Of a DNA stretch of 64,000 nucleotides, positions 26,787 through 35,760 are shown in pieces. Below the pieces are notes generated by a model, which saw only the letters and a program-made list of their open reading frames with translations, ran no database searches and had not been told where the DNA came from. How positions within the stretch are numbered: position 1 is the stretch's first letter; each line of letters opens with the position of its first letter. This stretch comes from SNAP01 sp049671745 (GTDB taxonomy: Bacteria > Bacteroidota > Bacteroidia > Bacteroidales > Marinifilaceae), in assembly GCA_049671745.1 (NCBI GenBank), contig JBATVL010000059.1, positions 1 to 64,000 on the forward strand. Direction: 5' to 3'. The position numbers and the translations under genes were made by a program.

Positions 26787-26802
26787 TATTTTTGTAAATT
26801 TG
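26787..26802 (+). promoter_or_regulatory. Two adjoining -7 elements before the capsule export genes
   Basis: TATTTTTG (26787-26794) is followed immediately by TAAATTTG (26795-26802), both matching TAnnTTTG. Start sites eight bases apart are expected. This is the likeliest main promoter of the capsule operon beginning with the SLBB protein. Confidence 0.6.
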
Positions 26803-26830
26803 TTCAACCTTAAACACTGTAAACACGATT

Positions 26831-29677
26831 ATGAAAAATAACCTTATTAAGCTTACTACATTATTAATACTTTTTTTAATATTTAATAATGTAACAAATG
26901 CACAGACTGACCCACTACAAAAAATAAAACAAGATGTTCTTAGTGGAAAGATGTCTATAGAACAGGCAAAGAAGCAGGCGCTTAAGCTTTCTTCTGTTTC
27001 TTCTAAAAAAGGTTCTAAAAAAAGAATTACACAGCAGAATCCTAAGACTTCTGCTGCTAATAATAAACAAGATCTTTTTCTTACACCATCTTATGTAGAG
27101 TTTTCAACTAAGGTAGGCATAGATTCTGTTTCTATTGTTAATACATCTTCATCTAATATTTATTGGAATGTAGAGAATAAATCAAAAGGAATATCATTAC
27201 TTAATAAAGAAGGTAAAGCTGTTGCTACTTTAAATGGACAGCTTGTGTCGGGCGAGAGTGTATTTGTTCCTTTTAAAATGAAAGTTCAAGATCCAACATC
27301 TATGCTTATGGAGGGAGTATCTTATGAACTTGATTTTAAAACCTCAAATGGTTCTTCAAAAAAGTTAGCAATAGCTTATGTTCCAGAAATAAAGAAAGAT
27401 AAAAATTCTTATTTCGGTTATGACGTATTCAGATCACAATATAAAGTTAATCTAGAAGATATAGGTCCATCAAGTAATGAGTATATAGTTTCTGCAGGTG
27501 ATGAACTTACCTTAAATCTTTGGGGACAATACGAACAGACTATACCATTAAGTGTACAATCTAATGGTACAGTTTTCATAGAGAATGTAGGTCAGGTAAT
27601 GATAGCTGGAGAGACATTAAAGGATGTAAAAACAAAACTTACAAAGTTGATGTCTAGATCTTATTCTTCTCTTAAAACAAAGAATGGAAAGCAAGAAACT
27701 CAACTTGATATTAGTTTACAAAAAATATCTTCATTCCCTGTATATGTAGTAGGTGCAGTTAGAAAACCAGGAATGGTTAGAGTAAACTCTTTAAGTACTG
27801 TTTTTTCTGCCTTATATGCCTGTGGAGGAATCAAAAAAGAAGGATCACTTCGTAATATAGAGGTTGTAAGAGCAGGAAAAGTAATTGTTACAGTAGATAT
27901 ATACGATTATTTATGCTCTGGGAGTTTAGACTCAGATATTCGTTTATCTGCAAAAGATGTAGTTAGAATACCTTTCCGTAAATCTACTGTTTATGTTCGT
28001 GGGGAAATTAATAGACCCATGATTTATGAATTAAAAGACAAAGAAACATTAGCGGACTTAGTTAATTATGCAGGAGGTACTAAATCAACTACAGATCCTT
28101 CTATAGTTGTTATAAATAGATTAGCTCCAAAAGCTAGTAGTAAACAATTACGAACTACTATAAAAGAACAATTAGGTAAAGTTTCAGGCTCTAAGTTAAT
28201 AGTAAATAAGATTCCTATATACGATACTGATGTTGTTGAATTGTATTCTCTTTCTGGTAAAAGTTTGAACTATGTAAATATTGCAGGAGCAGTATATAGA
28301 CCTGGTACATATGCCATAAAAGATAATATGAGTATTCAAGATGTATTAGACTTTGCTGGTGGATTAAAAGAAGATGCTTATAAAAAGAAGGCTGAACTTT
28401 TAAGAACATTTGCAAGTGGGGAATCAAAATTTGAGAAAATAGATTTTACTGATAAAAAATCTTTAGAATATAAAGTACAAAGTAGAGATAGTATAAAAGT
28501 ATATTCTATTTGGGATTTGAAACTTAAAACATATGTATCTGTAGAAGGATATCTTCCTAAACCGGGAAAATTCATATATGCAGAGAATATGCATGTGTCA
28601 GATCTTATTATAATGGCAGGTGGTTTAGAAGATGAGGTTTATAGAAAAACTACTCATCTTGAAAGAGCAGATCTTATAAGATATAATGAAGATGGACTAA
28701 CTACAAAAATCATACCAATTAAATTATTGGATGTTCTTTTAGGTGATAAGGCTTCTAATATAGGTATAAAGGCTGGTGATAGATTAATAATCTATAGTGC
28801 TGGCATGACTTTCCATAAAGAAATGATATCTATAGAAGGAGCTGTAAATAGACCTGGTGAGTTTGAGAAACAAACTAATATGACTGTTAAGGACATAATT
28901 GTTCAAGCAGGAGGTTTTAAACATTCTGCATTTAAAGCAAGTATAGAAGTTTTTAGAGTAGATCCTTTTAATATATCTACTGAAAAATTATCATCTGTAC
29001 TTAAGGTTGAATTAGTAGATGGTTTATTATCATCTTTTGATAAAAAGGATGACTTTAAATTAAATGACAGAGATATAGTTGTAGTTAGACAGTATCCTAA
29101 ATATCAATTTCAAAGAAAGATTGTTTTAACTGGAGAGGTTAAGTATCCTGGAACTTATACTCTTTTAAAAGAGAATGAAACATTTAAAGAATTGGTTGAA
29201 AGAGCTGGTGGTCTTACTAATGAGGCTTATTTAGATGCTACATATATAAAAAGAGATAGCATGAGATTATCTGCTAATTTTGAAAAAGTAATGTCTGGTC
29301 GAAAGAAACATGATATTATCTTGAAACAAGGAGATAATATAAACATACCTAAGCATCCTGGTATAGTTACTATAAAAGGATATGTTAATAGTCCTGGTAT
29401 AGTACAATATAGAGAGGGTTGGTCTGCTAAAGATTATATAGAGGCTGCAGGTAATTATTCTTTTAATGCAGATAGAGGCATGTCTATGGTTTATTATCCT
29501 GGTGGTAATGCAAAAAAACGTAGATTAATTGGTGGTTTTGCTAAGGTTAAGGAGGGATGCATAATTAAAGTTCCTAAGAAAGATATGAAACCTGTTACTT
29601 ATTGGCTTGACTTTACTGCTAAACTCTCAAGTGTTGTTGCTAGTGTTATTACTACTATTTATATTCTTAGAAGATAA
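26831..29677 (+). CDS. Polysaccharide export protein with multiple SLBB domains (Wza-like)
   Basis: This is a large 948-residue exporter component with a cleavable signal peptide ending in TNAQ. A basic low-complexity stretch and a beta-rich domain precede the Poly_export domain (about 215-290: YIVSAGDELTLNLWGQY). At least five SLBB-type repeats follow, each announced by VxGAVxxPG-like strands (VYVVGAVRKPG, VYVRGEINRP, VNIAGAVYRPG, ISIEGAVNRPG, IVLTGEVKYPG, VTIKGYVNSPG). A final hydrophobic segment lies near the C-terminus. No lipobox is seen, unlike enterobacterial Wza. It should form the outer-membrane/periplasmic conduit for the capsule. Confidence 0.9.
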   Translation: MKNNLIKLTTLLILFLIFNNVTNAQTDPLQKIKQDVLSGKMSIEQAKKQALKLSSVSSKKGSKKRITQQNPKTSAANNKQDLFLTPSYVEFSTKVGIDSVSIVNTSSSNIYWNVENKSKGISLLNKEGKAVATLNGQLVSGESVFVPFKMKVQDPTSMLMEGVSYELDFKTSNGSSKKLAIAYVPEIKKDKNSYFGYDVFRSQYKVNLEDIGPSSNEYIVSAGDELTLNLWGQYEQTIPLSVQSNGTVFIENVGQVMIAGETLKDVKTKLTKLMSRSYSSLKTKNGKQETQLDISLQKISSFPVYVVGAVRKPGMVRVNSLSTVFSALYACGGIKKEGSLRNIEVVRAGKVIVTVDIYDYLCSGSLDSDIRLSAKDVVRIPFRKSTVYVRGEINRPMIYELKDKETLADLVNYAGGTKSTTDPSIVVINRLAPKASSKQLRTTIKEQLGKVSGSKLIVNKIPIYDTDVVELYSLSGKSLNYVNIAGAVYRPGTYAIKDNMSIQDVLDFAGGLKEDAYKKKAELLRTFASGESKFEKIDFTDKKSLEYKVQSRDSIKVYSIWDLKLKTYVSVEGYLPKPGKFIYAENMHVSDLIIMAGGLEDEVYRKTTHLERADLIRYNEDGLTTKIIPIKLLDVLLGDKASNIGIKAGDRLIIYSAGMTFHKEMISIEGAVNRPGEFEKQTNMTVKDIIVQAGGFKHSAFKASIEVFRVDPFNISTEKLSSVLKVELVDGLLSSFDKKDDFKLNDRDIVVVRQYPKYQFQRKIVLTGEVKYPGTYTLLKENETFKELVERAGGLTNEAYLDATYIKRDSMRLSANFEKVMSGRKKHDIILKQGDNINIPKHPGIVTIKGYVNSPGIVQYREGWSAKDYIEAAGNYSFNADRGMSMVYYPGGNAKKRRLIGGFAKVKEGCIIKVPKKDMKPVTYWLDFTAKLSSVVASVITTIYILRR

Positions 29678-29680
29678 GAA

Positions 29681-30661
29681 ATGACGGAACAGAAAAAAAA
29701 TACAGAAGAGTTCGAGATTGATCTTGTTGAGGTTATTAAGAAACTATATAAAAATAGAAAATTGATTTCTATAATCACAGGTGTATTTATGGTCTTTGGA
29801 CTTATTTATGCCTTCTCTGTTACTCCTATATATAAAGCTACATTAACTATGTATCCGGCAGACGGTGAAGGTTCAAAGAAGGGAGGATTAATGTCAATGG
29901 CTTCTTCCTTTGGAATGAATGTTGGAGGATCTAAAGAAACTTATAATGTTGAGGATGTTATAAAATCTAGAACTATTGCCAAAGAAGTTGTTTTGCATAA
30001 ATGGAAAACCAATAAATTTTCCGAGCCTGTTAGTTTGTTAGAATTTTCAGGAAAAGAAATTCAAGATACAGCTAAGGCTATTTATTATTCTATTGAGTCC
30101 TATAGTGATATGGTTAATGTTGAAACAAATAAAGAAACTGGTTTAATGACACTTAGTATTGAATCAGTAGATCCTTTATTATCTGCAGAAATAGCTAATT
30201 ATTTAGGTGTAGCAGTAACTAAATATGTACAAGAGAATCAGGGAGTCAAGGCTAAAAGAAATATTACACATATATGCAAACGTTTAGATGAAGTATCCAA
30301 GGAATTGGTAAAAGCAGAGGAAAACGTAAAGGATTATAAATTAAATAATAGAGATTCTTATTCTGTTCAAGCACAACTAGAACTTGCTCGTTTATCTAGA
30401 GTGTTACAAATAAAACAAGGAGTGTTTTTAACTTTATCTCAACAAAAAGAAATAGCTGAGATAGAAAAGATAAAAAAAGCTCCAGTTATAAATATATTAG
30501 ACAAAGCAGAAGTTCCTTTGTTTAAAATAAAACCAAGGAAAAGTTTAATATGTGTTATTTTTACTTTCTTAGGTGGTATGATGGGAGTGTTATTTGTATT
30601 AATAGTTCCATTTATTAAAGACCGTTTTGGAGATTTTAAATTAGCAAAATTAGTAAAGTAA
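29681..30661 (+). CDS. wzz: Wzz-type chain-length determinant protein
   Basis: A 326-residue inner-membrane polysaccharide co-polymerase. A transmembrane helix lies at about 33-54 and a second at about 288-310, enclosing a periplasmic domain with a helical, coiled-coil-prone middle (LAKAEENVKDYKLNN region). The pattern FEIDLVEVIKKLYKNRKLI at the N-terminus is standard for Wzz proteins. There is no fused BY-kinase domain, so it belongs to the PCP-1 type that accompanies Wzy polymerases. It starts four bases after the exporter. Confidence 0.88.
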   Translation: MTEQKKNTEEFEIDLVEVIKKLYKNRKLISIITGVFMVFGLIYAFSVTPIYKATLTMYPADGEGSKKGGLMSMASSFGMNVGGSKETYNVEDVIKSRTIAKEVVLHKWKTNKFSEPVSLLEFSGKEIQDTAKAIYYSIESYSDMVNVETNKETGLMTLSIESVDPLLSAEIANYLGVAVTKYVQENQGVKAKRNITHICKRLDEVSKELVKAEENVKDYKLNNRDSYSVQAQLELARLSRVLQIKQGVFLTLSQQKEIAEIEKIKKAPVINILDKAEVPLFKIKPRKSLICVIFTFLGGMMGVLFVLIVPFIKDRFGDFKLAKLVK

Positions 30662-30665
30662 ATAT

Positions 30666-31961
30666 ATGGATGTATATAGCAACATATTAAATAAGAATGT
30701 TAAGATTTCTGTAATAGGCCTAGGTTATGTTGGTCTACCTCTAGCATTAGAATTTGCTAAGAATACATCTGTAATAGGATATGATATAAAAGAAGATAAA
30801 ATAGACCTTCTAAATCAAGGAATAGATCCTTCTAAGGAATTAAATAAATCTGCATTTAAGGATGTTGATATAATATTTACATCAGATATAGAAAAATTAA
30901 GAGAAGCTTCATTTCATATTATTGCAGTACCAACACCTATAAATAAACATAATCAACCGGACTTACGACCACTTCTATCAGCTACAGAAACGGTGGCTAA
31001 GGTTCTTAAGAAAGATGATTACATCGTTTTTGAATCAACAGTTTATCCTGGTGCTACAGAAGAAGATTGTATACCTCTTTTAGAAAGAATTTCAGGTTTA
31101 AAATGTAGTAAAGATTTTAAAGTTGGATATTCTCCAGAAAGAATTAATCCAGGAGATAAAGTTCATACATTAACTAATACAGTTAAAATTGTATCAGGAA
31201 ATGATGAAGAGGCTTTAGATAATATTGCAAGAACATATGAACTTATAATAAAAGCTGGAGTTCATAAAGCTCCAAGTATAAAGGTTGCAGAGGCTGCTAA
31301 GATTATAGAGAATACTCAAAGAGATGTGAATATTGCACTAATGAACGAATTATCTATAATTTTTGACAGAATAGGAATAAATACTTATGATGTTTTAGAA
31401 GCTGCAGGAACTAAATGGAATTTCTTGAAGTTCTATCCAGGTCTTGTAGGTGGTCATTGTATAGGAGTTGATCCATATTATTTAGTTCATAAAGCAAGAG
31501 AATTAAAATATCATCCTCAGATGATCAATGCAGGTAGATTTGTTAATGACTCTATGGGAGGATATATAGCAAAGAAACTTGTTAAAAAAATGATAGCTCA
31601 AGGCAAGAATATATTGGGTTGTAGAGTTTTAGTTATGGGCATAACATTTAAAGAAAATGTTAGTGATATTCGTAATTCTAAAGTTGTTGATATTATTAAT
31701 GAACTTAAAGATTATGGTGTTAATGTTGATATTGTTGATCCGTATGCAGATACTGAAGAAGTGAAAGTAGAATATGGTATCGAGTTACAATCCAAAGATA
31801 GAAATGATTATGATGCTATAATTCTTGCAGTATCACATAATGAATATTGCAAATTAAAAGAATCTTATTTTGCATCTATAACTAAAGTAAATGCAGTTTT
31901 TATTGATGTAAAAGGAATATATAAAGGAAATATTAGTAAATTAAAATATTGGAGTCTGTAG
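30666..31961 (+). CDS. UDP-N-acetylhexosamine 6-dehydrogenase (WbpA/WbpO/TviB group)
   Basis: This 431-residue NAD-dependent nucleotide-sugar dehydrogenase oxidises C6 twice to give a uronic acid. The Rossmann motif is VIGLGYVGLPLA at about 15-26. The catalytic cysteine lies in the GGHCIGVDPYYL motif, and the EAAKIIENTQRDVNIALMNE helix is typical of the WbpO/TviB branch. In context it most likely produces UDP-GlcNAcA for the WbpB/WbpE/WbpD enzymes encoded 21 kb downstream. UDP-GalNAc is an alternative substrate. It is followed after two bases by a second, different dehydrogenase. Confidence 0.85.
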   Translation: MDVYSNILNKNVKISVIGLGYVGLPLALEFAKNTSVIGYDIKEDKIDLLNQGIDPSKELNKSAFKDVDIIFTSDIEKLREASFHIIAVPTPINKHNQPDLRPLLSATETVAKVLKKDDYIVFESTVYPGATEEDCIPLLERISGLKCSKDFKVGYSPERINPGDKVHTLTNTVKIVSGNDEEALDNIARTYELIIKAGVHKAPSIKVAEAAKIIENTQRDVNIALMNELSIIFDRIGINTYDVLEAAGTKWNFLKFYPGLVGGHCIGVDPYYLVHKARELKYHPQMINAGRFVNDSMGGYIAKKLVKKMIAQGKNILGCRVLVMGITFKENVSDIRNSKVVDIINELKDYGVNVDIVDPYADTEEVKVEYGIELQSKDRNDYDAIILAVSHNEYCKLKESYFASITKVNAVFIDVKGIYKGNISKLKYWSL

Positions 31962-31963
31962 AC

Positions 31964-33379
31964 ATGAAGATAAATAATATTTGTTGTATAGGAGCAGGAT
32001 ATGTAGGTGGTCCAACTATGGCAGTAATTGCCTTGAAATGTCCACATATAAAAGTGACTGTAGTAGATCTAAATCAAGAACGTATAAACGCTTGGAATGA
32101 TGAAGATTTAAATAATATACCTATTTACGAACCAGGCTTAGCTGAGGTTGTAGAAGAGTCAAGAGGTAGAAATTTATTCTTTACAACAGAAGTTGATAAA
32201 GCAATAAACGAGGCTGAAATGGTTTTCATTGCAGTTAATACTCCCACAAAAACATATGGAGAAGGTAAAGGTCAGGCAGCTGATCTTAAATATATAGAGC
32301 TTTGTGCTAGACAAATAGCTAGAGTATCAACTACAGATAAAATAATAGTTGAAAAGTCAACATTGCCAGTGAGAACTGCAGAAGCTGTAAAAACAATATT
32401 GGATAGTACTGGTAATGGTGTGAATTTCCAGATTTTATCTAATCCTGAATTTTTAGCTGAAGGTACGGCTATACAAGATTTATTCAAGTCTGATAGAGTG
32501 CTTATTGGTGGTTCACAGACTTCAGAAGGAGAAGCTGCAGTAAATGCACTTGTTGATATATATTCAAATTGGATACCAATAGAAAAGATAGTAACAACAA
32601 ATTTATGGTCTTCTGAGTTATCCAAACTTGTTGCAAATGCATTTCTTGCTCAAAGAATATCATCAATAAACTCTATTTCTGCTTTATGTGAGAAAACTGG
32701 AGCTGATATTGATGAAATAGCTAATGCCATTGGTAAAGATTCAAGAATAGGAAATAAATTTTTAAAATCATCTGTTGGTTTTGGAGGTTCATGTTTTCAA
32801 AAAGATATTCTTAATCTTGTTTATTTATGTAAATATTATAATCTTCCTGAGGTAGCAGACTACTGGGAAGGAGTAATAAAGATAAATAACTACCAAAAGA
32901 ATCGTTTTGCTCATAATATTATAAAAACACTATTTAATACAGTATCTGGTAAGAAAATTGCATTTTTAGGTTGGGCTTTTAAGAAAGACACTAATGATAC
33001 AAGAGAATCTGCTGCTATTTATGTTGCAGATGAATTGTTGAAAGAAAATGCAGAGATTCATATATATGATCCTAAGGTAAGTAAGCAGCAAATAATTGCA
33101 GATATTAAGTATCTTCAGGAACATAAAGAATATTGTATGCAAAATGTTTCTATGGATGATATAGAAAGATTAGTATTTGTATATGATAATCCTTATGACG
33201 CTATGCATTCTGCTCATGCTGTTGCAGTCCTTACAGAGTGGGATGAATTTAATGACTTAGATTGGAAAGTTGTTTTTGAAAAAATGTTTAAGCCTGCTTT
33301 CTTATTTGATGGAAGGAATATAATTAATAAGCAGGAATTAACAGCTTTAGGTTTTGATGTATTTAATCTTGGTAAGTAA
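31964..33379 (+). CDS. ugd: UDP-glucose 6-dehydrogenase, eukaryote-like class
   Basis: A UDP-glucose dehydrogenase of about 471 residues that makes UDP-glucuronic acid. The N-terminus INNICCIGAGYVGGPTMAVIA and the GKGQAADLKYIE segment belong to the longer class that includes animal UGDH. The catalytic region is VGFGGSCFQKDILNLVY with the active-site Cys. A start five codons earlier (TTG at 31949) is possible but overlaps the upstream gene. The product would feed a glucuronyltransferase and, by inference, the C5-epimerase-like protein at 37,892. Confidence 0.92.
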   Translation: MKINNICCIGAGYVGGPTMAVIALKCPHIKVTVVDLNQERINAWNDEDLNNIPIYEPGLAEVVEESRGRNLFFTTEVDKAINEAEMVFIAVNTPTKTYGEGKGQAADLKYIELCARQIARVSTTDKIIVEKSTLPVRTAEAVKTILDSTGNGVNFQILSNPEFLAEGTAIQDLFKSDRVLIGGSQTSEGEAAVNALVDIYSNWIPIEKIVTTNLWSSELSKLVANAFLAQRISSINSISALCEKTGADIDEIANAIGKDSRIGNKFLKSSVGFGGSCFQKDILNLVYLCKYYNLPEVADYWEGVIKINNYQKNRFAHNIIKTLFNTVSGKKIAFLGWAFKKDTNDTRESAAIYVADELLKENAEIHIYDPKVSKQQIIADIKYLQEHKEYCMQNVSMDDIERLVFVYDNPYDAMHSAHAVAVLTEWDEFNDLDWKVVFEKMFKPAFLFDGRNIINKQELTALGFDVFNLGK

Positions 33380-33414
33380 TCTAAGATATATTTTTTTTTA
33401 AACACAGACATATA

Positions 33415-34602
33415 ATGTTAAAAAGTATATCAATACTTACTCTAATTCTTACTATTTATAGGTTTTCTAATATGTTATTTAACCTGTTAATAGCTCGTTT
33501 TATTTCTATTGAGGACTACGGAATGTTGTCTTTCTCAGATACAATAGTTTCTTTTATTATTGTACTTGGAGGTGTAGGATTACATACTATAGGAATTAGA
33601 GATGTTTCTCAACAAAAGAAAAGTTTGGAGTATATCTATTCTAATATTGTAGCAATTAGAACAATATTAGTTGCTTTTTTTGGTTTAGGTATTTTTTTAT
33701 TATTATTTAAGGGATATAGAGTCCCTTTTTTAATATATACTTATCTATTTACTATTTGTCAAGTAATGCTGATTGATTGGTTTTATATTGCAATAGATAA
33801 GAAAAGAAAGTTAGCAACAGCTTTTTTTATTGCGATAGTATCTCTTTTTATTGGAATTGGGACTTTGTATCTAAGAGATGACTTTACAATTAGTACAATA
33901 AGATTTGTACAATTAATATCTTTATTTCTAGCTTCATCTTATCTAGTTTTAAATAGCAATAAGTTATTTAGTTATAGATTTATTTCTAGGAATAGTGTTA
34001 TATCATATATGAAGGATGGTTACCCTTTAGTTTCTGCTTATCTTTTCCAGCAATCTTATTATCTGGGAATACCATTGGCAATAGTTTCTTTTGTTGGATT
34101 TAAAGAGCAGGGATATTTTGCAGTTGGATCTAGATTGGCCTTTGTGTTTGTTACATTAAGAAATCTTTTAATACAGCCTTTATCTAAGTATATATATACT
34201 TTATCATATAAGAAATACATTAAACTACATAATCGATATTTGCCTTTTTTGATTGGGCTTGCTATATGTTTTTATTTTGTGGTGTCTTATTTTGATGAAA
34301 CTTTAATTAATTTATTATTTGGAGATAAATATCTTGTTAATGAAGTTTTCGTTGTATTTAGAATTATGATGTTATTACCAATAATATATTTTCTTTTTAT
34401 TGGACATGCTACAATTTTTACAGCAAATGGAAATCAATCTGTTTATGCCAAATTATGTTTTTGTAGTTTTTTAATGTTCATGTTATCTTTATTCGTTATT
34501 ATAATGTTTTCATTACATAACGTGATTATATATGCAGGTTTATTTGTTGCAGTTGAATTATTTATATTTTTAGGTTTAGATTTTAATATTAGAAAAAAGT
34601 AA
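33415..34602 (+). CDS. wzx: Wzx-type oligosaccharide flippase
   Basis: This 395-residue protein is almost entirely hydrophobic, with about 10-12 predicted helices. Its N-terminal FSNMLFNLLIARFISIEDYGMLSFSDTIVSFI is the classic start of MATE/Wzx polysaccharide transporters. It is slightly shorter than typical Wzx. It should flip undecaprenyl-linked repeat units across the inner membrane for Wzy. The sequence is markedly AT-rich, like the following genes. Confidence 0.85.
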   Translation: MLKSISILTLILTIYRFSNMLFNLLIARFISIEDYGMLSFSDTIVSFIIVLGGVGLHTIGIRDVSQQKKSLEYIYSNIVAIRTILVAFFGLGIFLLLFKGYRVPFLIYTYLFTICQVMLIDWFYIAIDKKRKLATAFFIAIVSLFIGIGTLYLRDDFTISTIRFVQLISLFLASSYLVLNSNKLFSYRFISRNSVISYMKDGYPLVSAYLFQQSYYLGIPLAIVSFVGFKEQGYFAVGSRLAFVFVTLRNLLIQPLSKYIYTLSYKKYIKLHNRYLPFLIGLAICFYFVVSYFDETLINLLFGDKYLVNEVFVVFRIMMLLPIIYFLFIGHATIFTANGNQSVYAKLCFCSFLMFMLSLFVIIMFSLHNVIIYAGLFVAVELFIFLGLDFNIRKK

Positions 34603-34605
34603 GAT

Positions 34606-35760
34606 ATGTTTAGTTTTATAACAAAAAATGAAAATCATAAGAATAATAAAGTTTTAATACTAGGTTCTGCTAATGGTTCTGGAAATTTAGGTGATGAGGC
34701 TATGTTTGAGGCTATCGCTTTATATTATTATAAAAATTATAAAGATGTATCTATTGTAACAGATGCATCTTCTGATGATTATGTTTCACCATATTCTAAC
34801 GTAACTAAAATCTTTGGTATGTATGGAAATGTTGGAGTAAAAATATTATTTAGAATCTTTGAAATATTTTGTTTGTTGGTTTTACCTAAATTATATATAT
34901 ATATATTAAGAAATATTATTAAAAATAATTCTGAATTGTATTCTTATTATCAAGAATTGATAACTTGTGATTATTTAGTTATCTCTGGTGCAGGAGCTAT
35001 TAATTCTCAATTCAAAGGATATGGAATATATGGTTGGGGTTCTATTGTTCTACTGGCAAAAACATTGAATAAAAATGTATATGTTACAGGACAAGGAATT
35101 GGACCTTTTTATAGTAAGTTTGATAAGTGGTTTGCTTTATATTATTTAAGTATGGCAGAAATTGTTAAATGTAGAGATAAGAAATCTTTTGAACTGATTA
35201 AACATAAAGTTCCTAATTCTTTTTATGATTTAGATGATGCTACTTATGTTGAAAATTTATCTCCTTCGGAATTTTCTATAATAATGAAAAAAAATATTCT
35301 TAAGAAAAATTTTGTTGTTGTTAGTATACATGATTGGTATAAAATTGATAAGAAATCTTTCTTAGATGAAATTAATGATATTATTTTGAAATTTAGATCT
35401 AAAGATTTGCAAATTGTTTTACTTGGTAATAAAATAAAGGGAAAAATGAATGATATACCTTTTTTAACTATGTTTAAAAATACTTATTTCAAAGAAGATG
35501 ACAATGTTATATTGTTAACTCCACCTTATAATTCAATAATTTCTAAATCTGTTATAAGTTATAGTAAGTGTTTACTAACAACAAGATATCATCCTGCAAT
35601 TTTTGCTTTTGAAAATAAAATTCCTACAGTTGGTATTTATTATGATGATTATTACAAACAAAAATTTGAAGGGGCTTTTATGTTTAGAAATGATAACGAT
35701 TGCTCTATAATCTCATATTCTGATTTATCATTAATAAATAATTGTATTTATGAATATTAA
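34606..35760 (+). CDS. Polysaccharide pyruvyl transferase family protein
   Basis: The protein has 384 residues. The N-terminal KVLILGSANGSGNLGDEAMFEAI carries the G-N-x-G-D-E-A motif of the CsaB/WcaK pyruvyl transferase family. The GQGIGPF motif in the middle and the TTRYHPAIFAFENKIPTVGIYY segment towards the C-terminus are also typical. Such enzymes add pyruvate from phosphoenolpyruvate as a ketal to sugar residues, giving a negative charge. The exact acceptor is unknown. Its end overlaps the next gene by 11 bases. Confidence 0.82.
   Translation: MFSFITKNENHKNNKVLILGSANGSGNLGDEAMFEAIALYYYKNYKDVSIVTDASSDDYVSPYSNVTKIFGMYGNVGVKILFRIFEIFCLLVLPKLYIYILRNIIKNNSELYSYYQELITCDYLVISGAGAINSQFKGYGIYGWGSIVLLAKTLNKNVYVTGQGIGPFYSKFDKWFALYYLSMAEIVKCRDKKSFELIKHKVPNSFYDLDDATYVENLSPSEFSIIMKKNILKKNFVVVSIHDWYKIDKKSFLDEINDIILKFRSKDLQIVLLGNKIKGKMNDIPFLTMFKNTYFKEDDNVILLTPPYNSIISKSVISYSKCLLTTRYHPAIFAFENKIPTVGIYYDDYYKQKFEGAFMFRNDNDCSIISYSDLSLINNCIYEY

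Noticed and set aside
26700..26830. Invertible capsule promoter
   Set aside because: No pair of matching inverted repeats flanks the promoter and no invertase gene is nearby.
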